DNA from: Mesostigma viride
Lineage: Eukaryota > Streptophyta > Mesostigmatophyceae > Mesostigmatales > Mesostigmataceae
Length of the DNA stretch: 54,392 nucleotides
NCBI GenBank assembly: GCA_009746045.1
Contig: RPFO01000133.1
Location: 1-54,392, forward strand
Direction: 5' to 3'
Position 1 is the stretch's first letter. Each line of letters starts with the position of its first letter. Both the position numbers and the translations under genes were made by a program. Shown piece after piece: positions 21,461 to 31,936 of this stretch. A model generated the notes under the pieces. That model had not been told where the DNA came from, searched no databases, and worked only from the letters and a program-made list of their open reading frames with translations.

Positions 21461-22715
21461 CGGGGTTGAACTCCAAGGGGGCGGGTGCCATGACACGACC
21501 TGGGAAGGTGCTCTTGCGGTAAAGCTTCAGCTGGTCAACGTGGAAAACATTGGACTTCAGCTGCCACGAGTCCGGGATGGCGACAGACACCATCACCTCA
21601 TTGAACACCTTCTCCACCAGATACGGTCCAAGGAATAAGGGGCGGAGCTTGACCTTCAGGCTGTCCTCGAACTTGTGCGAGAAGCGGCCTTGGTGGGGGC
21701 CCTCAATTAAAACCAAGTCACCTGCTTCGATTGCAGGGGTGCGCCTGTCCAGGGTACTTTGGACTCGCGCCATGTACTTGGCACGCGCCTGACGTAGGCC
21801 ACTTATGGCGCTGGAATGAGCTTGCACCATCCGTTGTACCAGCTCCCGCGCCCCTGCGACTGTGGAGCGTAGCTCCGTTGTCGTGGTGATGGCTGGGGCG
21901 GTCAAGAGATCGGTGGGGGTAAGGGGATGCCTGCCTGTATCAAGAAAGAACGGGGTATACCCGTGGGCAGAATGGGGGGCATTATTGAGTGAAAACTCAA
22001 TGAATCCCAGCACTTCGTCCCAATTCCTCCCGTCTCGATCCAGGTAGTGCCGCAGTGCCTCTTCCACCACCCGATTCACTCTCTCCACCATGTGAGAAGA
22101 GCTACTGTGATAGGCCGTACCCATAGACAACTTAGTCCCGACGACCTGAAAAAATGAGGTCCAAAATTTCGACGTGAACAGCTTGTCCTTGTCGGTGATA
22201 AATTGTCGGGGCATGCCATGGAGCCGGAACACATTGTTTAGGAACAAGTGGGCACACTCTTCCGCCGTCAGGGTGGCCTTGCAGGGGATTAAATGGCATC
22301 TCCGCGTGAGCCGGTCCACCACTACCAGGATCTGAGCATTGCCCGCCTTGGTCTCTGGCAAGGGCCCAATGAAATCCATCATCACCGAGTCCCAAGGGAA
22401 CATGGGGTCTGGAATTTCCTTTGGAACGCCCTGTTTGCCCGTATTCCGTGGCTTCATGTGCTGGCAGCTGTCACAGGTACTGACATACTCCCGCACATCC
22501 CGAGCCATCTTAGGCCAATAGTAGGACCTCCGGGCCCTCGCTAACAGCCTGTCCTGGCCTTGGTGTCCCCCCAAGACGGAGTCATGTAACTCAAATAATA
22601 CCTCAGCGCGGCATATTTGGGGGACATACAAGCGCCATGAGTCTTGACGGGCCGCCTGGCCACTGACATTCACGTAAAGGAACCCGTTTTGAAACTTGGC
22701 TGGGTAGCCGTCCAT
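21423..22715 (-). CDS. chromovirus integrase
   Basis: About 430 residues. The N-terminal HHCC zinc site reads LFELHDSVLGGHQGQDRL and STCDSCQHMK. The catalytic core has MMDFIGPLPET (first Asp), FITDKDKLFTSKFW (second Asp) and TAYHSSSSHMVERVNR (Glu). The C-terminal GPY/F-like module reads KLRPLFLGPYLVEKV and FHVDQLKLY. All key residues are present. It is joined upstream to RNase H through a frame change near 22733 and downstream to the chromodomain through another near 21460. Confidence 0.85.
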   Translation of the reverse strand: MDGYPAKFQNGFLYVNVSGQAARQDSWRLYVPQICRAEVLFELHDSVLGGHQGQDRLLARARRSYYWPKMARDVREYVSTCDSCQHMKPRNTGKQGVPKEIPDPMFPWDSVMMDFIGPLPETKAGNAQILVVVDRLTRRCHLIPCKATLTAEECAHLFLNNVFRLHGMPRQFITDKDKLFTSKFWTSFFQVVGTKLSMGTAYHSSSSHMVERVNRVVEEALRHYLDRDGRNWDEVLGFIEFSLNNAPHSAHGYTPFFLDTGRHPLTPTDLLTAPAITTTTELRSTVAGARELVQRMVQAHSSAISGLRQARAKYMARVQSTLDRRTPAIEAGDLVLIEGPHQGRFSHKFEDSLKVKLRPLFLGPYLVEKVFNEVMVSVAIPDSWQLKSNVFHVDQLKLYRKSTFPGRVMAPAPLEFNPETGDPRMRSRTL

Positions 22716-22732
22716 GCTCTGAGGGCGGGCAG

Positions 22733-22917
22733 CTATGGCTTCATTTGCCTTACCTCAGTGACCGTGAAGCGCGAGATGAGGCGCTCTAGGTCCGAGCTGA
22801 TGACGACCGTTGTTGCAGTATTTGCCAACGTGAATGCCTCTCCAACGGGCTGCATTGGAGGGTAGACTCCTGTCGCCGGCACCATATGGCTGTACGGGGC
22901 CGAAGTCCTTCCCCCCC
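22733..22917 (-). pseudogene. RNase H to integrase linker in a third frame
   Basis: The segment APYSHMVPATGVYPPMQPVG to FTVTEVRQMKP is open only in this frame. Its upstream boundary is a C7 run (22911-22917). Its downstream boundary lies at the stop at 22733, after which the integrase frame begins ANEAIAARPQSMDGYPAKF. Confidence 0.55.
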
Positions 22918-24468
22918 TGCGGCTGCGCACGTGCCCTCACGTGCAGGGGTGCTGCCGGCGAGGCGCACGGAATGGTCAACAGTGTCAACCTCCGCGGTTG
23001 TGGCGCCACAGAAGAGGAAGGGGCTCATCGGGTCGCTCAAGCGGTCGCCAAAGGGGGCGACGGGACCATGGGAGGGGATCAACGTCGTGGCCAAAACGTC
23101 AAGATCCTCATAAAACCAATAGTCGGGGCGACGCGACAGGGCGTCAGGGACCGTGTTGTCAAGGCCCTTGACATATTCGATCTTGAACGGACCGAACTGT
23201 GCCAAATATTCAAGCCAACGGGCTTGGCGTGGCGTAAGCGTGGGCTGCGTCAACAAGTGCGTGAGGGGCCGATGGTCGGTCTGGATGATCAAGCGGTACG
23301 GGTCCGCAGGGTCGGGTTCGGCCATGGCCACGTTGAACTGAGCACCCAGAAGATGGTGCCGCCAAGTATGGCAACAGTACACCACGGCCAACAACTCTTG
23401 CTGATGGACCGGGTAATTTCTTTCGGCCGGGATCATCGTCCGGGAGATATACTCGACCGGTTGGAGACCGAGACCATGGTCTTGGAGCAGCACACCGCCA
23501 ATAGCAACCTTGCTAGAATCGCTATTGACCACGAATGGCTTGGTGGGATCCGGAAGGATGAGGACAGGCGCAGTGGCGAGCCTGGCCTTCAGCAGGTCAA
23601 AGGCCTGTTGACACAGGCCTGACCATTCCCACGGTACGTCCTTCTTGAGGAGGTGAGTAAGCGGGGCCGCAATGGTCGCGAAACGCGGGATGAAGCGGCG
23701 ATAATACGATACCAAGCCCAAGAAGCTGCGCAAGGCGCGAACATTCGCGGGAACAGGCCACTGTTGGACGGCGGCGACCTTATCGGGGTCCGTGGACACG
23801 CCCTTGTCCGAGAGAATGTGGCCTAGAAAGGGGACGCTGCGGCCTGATTCTACCTTGCTGCGGCGGGCGGACAGTTTATTATCCGCCATGATCTGCAGAA
23901 CCGCGGCAACATCCTCCAAGTGCTCCTCGAACGTGCGAGAGAAAATGAGGATGTCATCCAAGTAGATGGCCACGCAGGTGCGTTTGTACGGCTGCGTCCC
24001 CGGGTCCCACGGGATAGTCGGGTCGCGCAGGTCTGCCGAGACCTGGGGCAGCCGACTAGTGCCCATCACCGACCTAAAGAGGTGGTTCATGAGCATCTGA
24101 AAAGAGGCAGGGCTGTTACACAAGCCCATGGCCGCCACGCGGAATTGGTAATGGCCAAAAGGCGTGGCAAAGGCTGTTTTATGGCAATCTTCGGGGGCGA
24201 TCCGAAGTTGCCAAAAACCGTCTGCACAATCGAGCACCGTAAAGTACTTTGCGCCCTCCACCTTATTAAATATATCATCGATGCGGGGGAGGGGATACTT
24301 GGACTTCACGGTGATCGCATTGAGTTTGCGATAATCCGTAACCAGACGCCACTTCCCATTGGGTTTGGGCACCAGCAACACGCCCGCGCTGTAAGGGCTA
24401 TTGCTGGGCTCGATCAAGCCGGCCTCCAACAAGCCGACCAAGATCTTCTTGAGCTCTGCCAACTCCAC
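22918..24468 (-). CDS. chromovirus reverse transcriptase and RNase H
   Basis: Counting from the codon at 24468, RT palm motifs are FTVLDCADGFWQLRI (Asp 80), FRVAAMGLCNSPASFQMLM and AIYLDDILIFS (catalytic pair at 171-172). A short extra loop lies between the last two. RNase H follows with VVNSDSSKVAIGGVLLQ, HQQELLAVVYCCHTWRHHLL and IIQTDHRPLTHLL, and ends near LDNTVPDALSRRPD. All catalytic carboxylates are visible. The reading frame breaks at its N-terminus (near GGGCCC, 24470) and at the C7 run at 22911. Confidence 0.9.
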
Positions 24469-25380
24469 GGGCCCATGCGAAAAATGGGTGAGGTGGTAGG
24501 TGGGTGCCCCTCCTGCAAATGAATGCGGTGGAGCACCGGTCTGGCCGGGGGAAACGTAGGTGTTTTCTCCTCAAACACGGCTGAATACTGATCGAGCACT
24601 GCGTTGAGTCGTTTCACCTCGTCTTCCGACAAGTCCATGCCAAGCGAGTTTAACGAAACTCCAGCCTGTGCATGCTGGGCGCTGGGCCCGCGCACGTGGG
24701 CAAGGGCGTCCAGACGAATGGAGTAAACGGGAGGAGGCTGCCGGGCTCTCATCATCCGCTTGAACTCCCTTTTGGACATGAGAATGTCCGCAAGGCGACG
24801 ACGGTCACTCTTGAGGGCAGGCGTGTCATCGGTGATGGTCATGCCGTTGGCCGCATACTGCCGCTCAGGTAACCAGAATGACCCATCTGGGAAGTGGGTA
24901 ACCATGGTACCAAAAGAGACGGTCACCTTGGAGATGTGCAGCCAGTCAATCCCTAGGATGATATCAGCCGCTTGTAAGGGAATGACCGTGGCGCGAATGG
25001 GCACGCTGGTGCCTTGTACGATAGGGGCCAAGTCCACATAGCCCGGGGATGGCTGAGTGTAGCCATCCGAGTATCGCACGCGCCGAGCAATGGTATGGGG
25101 AGTCGGGGTTACTCCCAGGCGCTGCACTATGGCCTCACTGATGAAGGTGGTAGCCGCACCACTGTCAATGAGGACCTTGATGCCCTCCAAACAACGCCCA
25201 GAGCCCTGGGGGTCTGGTAGGCTTCCAGTGAAGAGGAGTAGTTGCCGCGGGCCTTCGCTAGGCTCCGCTTGCCATTCCTGGGTCTCTGTCACCACATTAC
25301 ATGGTAACAAAACTTGGGCGACTTGTGCATGGCCGGGTAAGGTGTCGCCCGGAGTGCCCTCCCGGCCTCTCAGTCCAACG
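24469..25380 (-). CDS. chromovirus protease and RT N-terminus
   Basis: The frame is open across the gag stop and gives VLIDSGAATTFIS, the aspartic protease active site (DSG), followed by IILGIDWLHISKVTV, the second conserved protease signature. Then comes the linker to RT (VFEEKTPTFPPARPVLHRI). No ATG begins this frame. It overlaps the gag end in the -1 frame, so synthesis as a gag-pol fusion by -1 frameshifting is plausible. It meets the RT frame through a one-base shift near 24470. Confidence 0.8.
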
Positions 25381-27244
25381 CCTCTCCTGCAGGCCCCTCG
25401 TCCACCGGTGTGCCTCGCAGGTGGCCGGATGCGGCCGCGGAAGAGCCATCATCAGGCTCGGCCGCGTCTGCGGCATCCAGTTGGTTGAGGGCATGCCCAG
25501 CTTGCTGGTAGGAGCTTGGGGGCGCCTTGGGTTGTTGGTACAGCCGGGGCTGTTGGCGCGCTTGTTGCAAGCGTCGGGCACGCTCACCCGCACTGGGAGC
25601 TGTGCGCATATTTCGCGCCGGTGGTGGCCTCGAGGCCATTTGCGGGGAGGCCGCTTGGAAATTGTTGCGTTGCACAGGCGGGGCCTGGTCCAGCGGAGGG
25701 AGATCAGGGCACTCACGTTTGATGTGCCCCACGCGGTTGCAGTGGTAGCACTGAATCCGGGAAGTGTCCAAGGCATTAATGTCCAGGACCTCGCACTGTA
25801 GCTCATCCACCCACACGGGGGCGAATCCCAGCTCATTGAGTTCCAGTGCATTCACGCGGGGTTTTGGGGTCCGCTGCACCAAGGGAGCTATCTCCGCTAG
25901 GTAGGTCTTGATGTCCTGCAGGTTCCATTGAGCCCAGGAGAGGTGGGCGAATTTCCGCTTCACCTCATCCCGGAATTCGGGTTGCAAGCCCTCATAGAAC
26001 CTTGCCAAGGCTTCTGGGCCCATCAGGTCATCAACCCGCCCAGCTAGAAGCTCGAACTTGGTCATATATTCCCGATAGCTCAGGTTCCCCTGCTTGAACG
26101 CCCCAAAAGCCTCCCGGTCCAGCTTGTCTTGGTCGGGTGGCAGGTACTTGGCCCGTGCTCGCCGAAATAATTCAGCCAAGCTGCTGGGGAAGCCATTGGC
26201 CAGGGCGCTTTCGCAATGGAGAGCTTGTCTCACATCGGGAGCCAGTGCCTCGCTGGACACCAGCTTGACCTTGATATCCTCGTCCAAGAGCTTGCGATTG
26301 TATGTCTCCCAGATGTCGATCTTCTGAGACACTGCAATCTCCCAAGCCTCAAACTCTTGGTACGAGCAGTCGGGTTTAAACTTGGGAATATCCGACAGCT
26401 TGGGCAACGGTGGTAGTCGCCCTGCATTGTGAGTATCATCGTCATGATGGCCCATGATACTCGCGGGTCTCCCGGGCCCGGCCACACCTTGCGAGGTGTG
26501 CCCACGCGGGTAACCTGCCGGGGGGCTGCACTCATCCTCACCCGGGTGCTCATACCCATGTGGGTAGTGGGCGCGGCTTGCATAATGATGGGCGGCGGTG
26601 GCCGCTGGGTGCTGCGCTCGTGGGTCACCCGGAGCCAGGCGGTCGTATGCTGAGTTGGGGAGGGGAATCGCCTCCCCTGCGACCCCGAAGGAAGACCGAC
26701 CGGTCCGTGCGGTGCCCTGGCCCTGCCCAGCCATATTTGGCGAGGCATGGCCGAAGGGGCTAGCCCCAAGGGGTCCAGGCGCATGATAGGACGCCCGATG
26801 CGCAGCGCGGCGAGACCGCGATCGGCTATCATACAAGGGTGGCGCCGGGGCGCTGCTGGGCCAAGTGGCCAATGTAGGTTGCGGCAGCACCGTAGGCAGG
26901 GCCCCACTCCTACCGTAGTGCAGGGTAACATTATTCCCCTGCGCCCCCGCGCCGGCTCCTACACCAAGGGCCGGACCCGCCGACAATCCCGCGATGGATG
27001 TTCCACTTGGTGGTCCATTAAGGGGATTCACTACAGGGCTACCAGGTGGTGCACCGGCAGCCGCCGAGGAATTCCCTCCCAAACGTGGGGTTTGTGCTGG
27101 GGATGACCCCCTAGAGCCACGCTCACTACTCGGGCGTGAGTGATTTTGGGTAGCTCTCTCTGCCGCCTCGAGTGCTGCCACGAGGGAAGGGGCAGGAGAG
27201 AAGCGATGGGCCTCTCGTCGCCCTCGCTCAATACCGTCAGCCAT
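25370..27244 (-). CDS. chromovirus gag
   Basis: 624 residues from the ATG at 27244. It has a Pro/Ser/Gly-rich N-terminus; a retrotransposon capsid domain (about 270-470) with FEAWEIAVSQKIDIWETYNR and FKQGNLSYREYMTKFELLAG; and a CCHC zinc knuckle CYHCNRVGHIKREC starting at Cys 499 (C-x2-C-x4-H-x4-C, intact). The tail is Pro/Gln-rich. The frame is uninterrupted. It packages element RNA in virus-like particles. Confidence 0.85.
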   Translation of the reverse strand: MADGIERGRREAHRFSPAPSLVAALEAAERATQNHSRPSSERGSRGSSPAQTPRLGGNSSAAAGAPPGSPVVNPLNGPPSGTSIAGLSAGPALGVGAGAGAQGNNVTLHYGRSGALPTVLPQPTLATWPSSAPAPPLYDSRSRSRRAAHRASYHAPGPLGASPFGHASPNMAGQGQGTARTGRSSFGVAGEAIPLPNSAYDRLAPGDPRAQHPAATAAHHYASRAHYPHGYEHPGEDECSPPAGYPRGHTSQGVAGPGRPASIMGHHDDDTHNAGRLPPLPKLSDIPKFKPDCSYQEFEAWEIAVSQKIDIWETYNRKLLDEDIKVKLVSSEALAPDVRQALHCESALANGFPSSLAELFRRARAKYLPPDQDKLDREAFGAFKQGNLSYREYMTKFELLAGRVDDLMGPEALARFYEGLQPEFRDEVKRKFAHLSWAQWNLQDIKTYLAEIAPLVQRTPKPRVNALELNELGFAPVWVDELQCEVLDINALDTSRIQCYHCNRVGHIKRECPDLPPLDQAPPVQRNNFQAASPQMASRPPPARNMRTAPSAGERARRLQQARQQPRLYQQPKAPPSSYQQAGHALNQLDAADAAEPDDGSSAAASGHLRGTPVDEGPAGEALD

Positions 27245-27695
27245 CGCGTGGTGGCTGGTAAAGTGTGAACAATGTGCCTCTAGTCACCTTGGCGGGATGA
27301 CAAATTAAGCACAAAAATACGTCAATTAAAGGACGTGAGATATTACTGCAGCTTGCCGGAGCTGACAGTATGTATCCCAGATATAGGGTGTGAGGCAATG
27401 GCCAAGACGCCAACTAATGCGTGAAATTGCAACCCACAAAGCGTTTCCGTTTAAAGCACGCAATATAAGGAGATTCGTTTCCGGACGAATCCCTTAGGTC
27501 AACCGGACAAGGCCAGGTTGGGGCATGCAGAACCGCAATATGGGTAACGGGTATGGGCAGTTAGGATTGTGGGGATCCGACCCCCACAATGAATTACTGC
27601 AAGCGGAATTAGTAAGGGTTCCGGCCCTTATATAATTCCGTTGCTGATCCGGATCAGATTACAGAAAAACGGGACGGGATAGAGGCCACTAGGAA
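27245..27695 (-). other. chromovirus 5' leader
   Basis: About 450 bases between the primer site and gag ATG, without an open frame. It is expected to hold packaging signals; none could be identified by eye. Confidence 0.45.
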
Positions 27696-27713
27696 AGTTT
27701 CCTCCGAGTCCAG
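27696..27713 (-). promoter_or_regulatory. candidate primer binding site
   Basis: On minus, directly after the LTR end, the sequence is CTGGACTCGGAGGAAACT. It has the TGG expected to pair with a tRNA CCA end. The matching tRNA could not be named. Confidence 0.45.
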
Positions 27714-28452
27714 TTTAACACGTATGGCTATTTAAAATAGCGCCTTAATGATTGAGAATGAATGCGAAAGACCTTTGACTTCCTATGCGTCACAGCGCAC
27801 GATGGTGGCTTAAGAATACTCGTCACACAATACGAATAAGCTCAAACCCGGAAAACCGGTTTCGTATATTACAATGTTACCACACAGATTAAAACACTCA
27901 ATGCGGGAAGACTTACACCCAGTAGGCGAGGGATTCACACTCGAGCCCACAGGAGATTTACACTCCAGGATTAAGCGATGGTAAATAATCTGTAGAGCAA
28001 CGTGGTAAATTACGATACAAGGTCCGGATTGCTGGCATAGCTCGTGCCTTCCTATTTTGTCCCTTCGTCCCCGTTGGTGGCTGCGCCTGGCGCTGCCAAC
28101 CAGGCATGACGTGAGGTCCGCGGGGACGGGCTTCTCGAACCGTCTAGAACACATTAAAGACCAGTACGGCTAGAGGCCTCTCCTGAAAAATATCCAAATG
28201 TCCGTAGGTACCATCATAACGCATGTGCAGTGCCACTTGGCTGTCCCGTAACTCCCGTTCAGGCGCTAGGTCTGCCTACGGCGCAAAGGCCAAGTTTGTC
28301 AGCAAAACTTCTACACTTATACTTCCACACGGATTGCCTCGGCTGCCAACTATACTATGGCCTCGGCACTGGCGCCGGATTACGGTCGGCGCCGATCGAC
28401 CGGGACGGATAATTTATATTTACCACAAACGGCATGTTGCATCCGTGCAACA
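27714..28452 (-). repeat. chromovirus 5' LTR (739 bp)
   Basis: Direct copy of 19987-20720 with about ten small differences, including short insertions near 28317 and 28417. It should hold the element promoter. Confidence 0.85.
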
Positions 28453-28457
28453 TCGGT

Positions 28458-30357
28458 CCGGAACAAGTCGGCTTCCGCGCTAACCTACACATAAACGACA
28501 GCATTACCATGCTTATGGACATAGTGGAAAAAGCGTGGCGCCACAACATACTCGGCATCATACTATTCTGGGATTTCAAAAAAGCTTTTGACCGCATGTG
28601 TTGGGACTACAGGTCTCGAGAAGACATTGCGCGGTTTCGGATTTGGGGGCACTTTCACGCATGTCACCATCGGTATGATTAAATCGCTCTCATGGACCCT
28701 ACTCCTAAACGAGCACTTCTCGCGCACAGGCACTAGCTCTAGGTCACTCCCACAAGGCGACTGCATGTCCCCGCTCCTGTTTCTTCTTGCGCATGCCGGG
28801 CTGTTCTTTTTGCAGGCTCGCGACAACAGGATCAGGGGCTTCCCCATCCAAGGTAAACCGCGAGGTTTGTTCCAAACTGCTTATGTTGATGACACCACTA
28901 ATGTCTGTACCTCCACTACCGATGTGCATGCTATCATGGAGAATATCACGACATACTCTATGGCCTCTCAACAGCGGTGTAACGTGCAAAAGTCCACGGG
29001 GCTGCACATCGGGAGAGGATCCTCCCCCCGCTTATCACTCCCTAATCTGCCTGTGACATGGGTCCAGCCAGACGGTCACCACCTATTACACAACTGCCCT
29101 ATCGGATGCACTATGGATGGACGTCTTGCTGAACACCCCACCTTTTTGTATGACAACACAACACACAGTGGCAAACTCACAGGCATGCTCCAAGCGGCAT
29201 CAAGATGGGCAGCGGTTCCCCGTCTCAGCCTACGGGGCAGGGTCCTCATCACCAACCAAATGTTATTCTCCAAAGTGCTCTACTACTGCCAAGGTCACCC
29301 ACCTAACGAGTACACCACCAAGATCATCCAACGAATCGGCAGCAATTTTGTTTGGAAACAGCAGGGTATCATAACACACACGGTGCCGGGATGGATCGAT
29401 CGGGACATGTCCTACATGCCATGGGTTCAAGGAGGCTTGGGCTTACATAATATGGAGTGGCGCTTATGGTCAGTGTACACCAAACAGATCCTAACCGCTT
29501 TCATAGGCGTAAACGCACACCCTGGTTGTATGTTGGCACAAGAAGCTTTCGCCACAACCTATACCCACAACAATGGTACATCATGGCACTTGGGGGCAGC
29601 AATACTTACATGTGCGCTCACTTCGTATAAAGGCTTATCATGGTACTGGGCACGTATGTGGAAAGGTTATAAGAACCTAAAACCGGACAGAATTGCTCAC
29701 CCTACCACGCGGGAAGAGGTGGCACGCCAACCATTATATTTCAATGATTTGCTGCGCGATAGTGAGCATAATGTGTTTGGTGTTTTAAGCGGCCGCAACC
29801 CATATGAGGGCTTTTTGACAGCCAACCCGCCGGTTACGCGAATCATCGATTTATACGCGGCTGACGGTGACCGATATCGCCTCCTAACATACACGGAAAT
29901 CAGTGCGTGGATCGCAAACATGCCCAGCCGACCAGCTTGGGACAACCTTCTACAAGCAATCCCCGCAGGATGGCATACCCTCATGACAACCCCACGCAAA
30001 CCCCTACAAGTCGGGGAATGGGTGAGCTATTACCCGGATCGCGACACGTCCATACATAAGGGCTGCATCGTTGCGGTCGCGTCGACGGGCGTTACCATAC
30101 AATTGCTCCAGGAGACACCCGACGGTCAAGGACTTCTCGGCAAATTGATTACATCGTACGCCTACATTCCAGCATTTCAATGTCACCGCATTCGAGTGGT
30201 CCCGTGGTCACTGTCACAGGCGTGCATGTTACCCCTGGACCCCACCACAGTGATACGCGACACCACATGGCTACATGTTGGCAAGGGGCGACTGGACACG
30301 CTTGCTCTAGACCCGCTAGAATTTGGGTGGGTCCTCACATCTGGCGGCACCCCATGA
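28458..30357 (+). pseudogene. LINE reverse transcriptase palm and C-terminal region
   Basis: After the insertion, PEQVGFRANLHINDSITML continues the RT. Next come motif A LFWDFKKAFDRM, motif B RSLPQGDCMSPLLFLLAHAG and motif C QTAYVDDTTNV with both catalytic Asp. A long C-terminal part contains VGEWVSYYPDRDTSIHKGCI, which looks like a small SH3-like barrel. One frame change lies near 28615, between motif A and the next helix, and another at the stop at 30357. Confidence 0.75.
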
Positions 30358-30733
30358 CGAAGTGCCTTTTCGAGTACACGGCAGACTGGGGATACCGGCT
30401 ACTTCTACATAAAAATCATAGGATGCACCCGGGTCGCCTGCGCTGGCACCCCGAGTGGCCGGGCTACACCTGGATCAAGAACATTACCTTGGCAGTTGAT
30501 CACCCATTGGTTGACAAACGAGCCACCGACGTCCAGCACCTGCTTATGCATCGGGCCATCGGGGTCAATTCCCAATTACACCACCGGTACTCCCACGCGG
30601 CGGCGTGCTTATGCAACTTTCCAGATGAAACAATTGAGCACAGATTTCTGGACTGCCAACTCGCAGGGGTTTGGCAATGGCTGCTGGGTATATGGGCCAA
30701 GCTAGTGGATGGCTATTACAGAGCTCTCCCCCC
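30346..30733 (+). pseudogene. LINE zf-RVT zinc-finger segment
   Basis: In the next frame, HPMTKCLFEYTADWGYRLLL leads to a finger reading ACLCNFPDETIEHRFLDCQL and VWQWLL. This is the C.C...ET..H.F..C pattern of the zf-RVT domain at the end of plant-type LINE ORF2 proteins. The frame breaks again at a C6 run (30728-30733). Confidence 0.65.
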
Positions 30734-31129
30734 ACCACCGTCACACTATCTACGGTTATTTTCGGCATCACGGGATTACGGGACGCGAGCCTCACAGCCA
30801 ACCAGATGGCATGGATATGGCTACGCACGACGATGCTTCACACCATATGGCAAGTTCGCAACGAGACCGTATTCACGTTACGTGCCGCGTACACGAGAGG
30901 TGCCGTGGTCCGCCGGTTTATCTCCTCTTGGAACCTGGCTATGCGTCGTTACTGGCTCCTGGCGACGGAACAACACAAAGTATGGGACCCGGGCCCTAAC
31001 AATGACACCCCCAGCCCACTGGAAGTCTTCCATGCACTCATGGGCATGAACCAGGTCTTTACACGTATGCCGGATGACGATATATCTACAGTACAATGGC
31101 TACCTTGGTCGCAGGGCGCGCCTTATTAA
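30734..31129 (+). pseudogene. LINE ORF2 C-terminal end
   Basis: TTVTLSTVIFGITGLRDAS and AWIWLRTTMLHTIWQVRNE, ending DDDISTVQWLPWSQG before a stop at 31127-31129. The W..R......IW..RN pattern is the usual end of zf-RVT LINE proteins. Confidence 0.6.
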
Positions 31130-31227
31130 TGCGGGCACCCCAATTTAGGCAAAACTAGGCATTTCAGGCTATTTTTGGCATACCTGGATCACCTTAACTG
31201 TTATATGGAAATAAACTAACACCCATT

Positions 31228-31665
31228 TCACCGGAAAGATGTGGGTGACGTTGCAAAAAACATCGGACTTGACAGTTGACGGAGCATAATGGCTCGGTCA
31301 TAGTCTTTGACCAATAAACGCTGCAAGAGTTCAACAAGAGTTGTGATGAAATCAACACGATAAGAACAAAGACGGGAAAAACGATGTAACTGAGAAAGAA
31401 CAACACCATATTTTGCTGTGTGGGAAAGGAGACTGTGAATATCGGGGTAACGAATAAAAGGAATTTGCTGGTATTTAGGATCCTTGCGCTTATCATAGAC
31501 AGCCGTACGCCAGCCCTTCTTGTTATGGGTAATGTTAAGATCGAGGTAATTGCAATGAGTATCCTCCGACGTGAGCTTTAATGTGAGGGACGCTTGCGGG
31601 TAGATGCCAGGCAGACCAGCGGTGATATACAAATGGGTTGATCTGAACAAAAAAAGCCTAGGCAA
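31228..31665 (-). pseudogene. Penelope-like-type reverse transcriptase C-terminal fragment
   Basis: The frame includes LKLTSEDTHCNYLDLNI, TAVYDKRKDPKYQQIPFIRY and YGVVLSQLHRFSRLCSYRVD followed by a helical LL.KDY block. This order (YLDL.I, then YDKR, then YG...SQL.R..R.C) is the conserved end of RTs of Penelope-like and related retroelements. The palm catalytic region upstream is missing, replaced by the palindromic repeats. It is a 5'-truncated remnant. Confidence 0.5.
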
Positions 31666-31770
31666 TTTTTTTCAGGACTAGATCTGCATGAACAAAAAAA
31701 AGCCTAGGCTATTTTTTTTCAGATCTAGTCCTGAAAAAAAAAAGCGCCCTAGGCATTTTTTTTCTGAACA
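31637..31770. repeat. palindromic AAAGCCTAGGC repeat cluster
   Basis: At least three copies of the A-run/GCCTAGGC/T-run hairpin with GACTAGATCT linkers, related to 18053-18136. One copy is inverted, making a larger fold-back. Confidence 0.7.
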
Positions 31771-31936
31771 GCCGCGCATCAGTCGCAACTACCGTAGTAG
31801 CGAGGCATTTTATGCGTGCTCGACTGCTCGGCATTTTGGGTTTAATGGACTGCACTGCACTTCGAATTCAAGCAGGTGAAAGCAACTGTTGAACACGTTT
31901 AATTAATGAGCTCGGTGGGTGAGAACAAGCGCGGAA

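Larger units (their letters stand above)
19987..28452 (-). mobile_element. Ty3/gypsy chromovirus, nearly complete, inserted in the LINE
   Basis: LTRs at 19987-20720 and 27714-28452 flank gag, protease, RT, RNase H, integrase and a chromodomain, all on minus. The 5-bp target duplication is TCGGT (19982-19986 and 28453-28457). A polypurine tract lies next to the left LTR and a TGG-starting primer-site candidate next to the right LTR. The LTRs differ at roughly ten small sites by eye, so insertion is fairly recent. Several frameshifts break pol, some in homopolymers. Confidence 0.9.
18787..31129 (+). mobile_element. LINE (APE/RT type) interrupted by a chromovirus
   Basis: ORF2 parts lie at 18787-19986 and 28458-31129. 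The halves join across the insertion: before it the sequence is GACCTAATCGGT and after it TCGGTCCGGAACAAGTC, with TCGGT being the target duplication. The order is endonuclease C-terminus, reverse transcriptase, a long C-terminal region and a zf-RVT zinc finger. No 3' tail was recognised after 31129. Confidence 0.75.
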
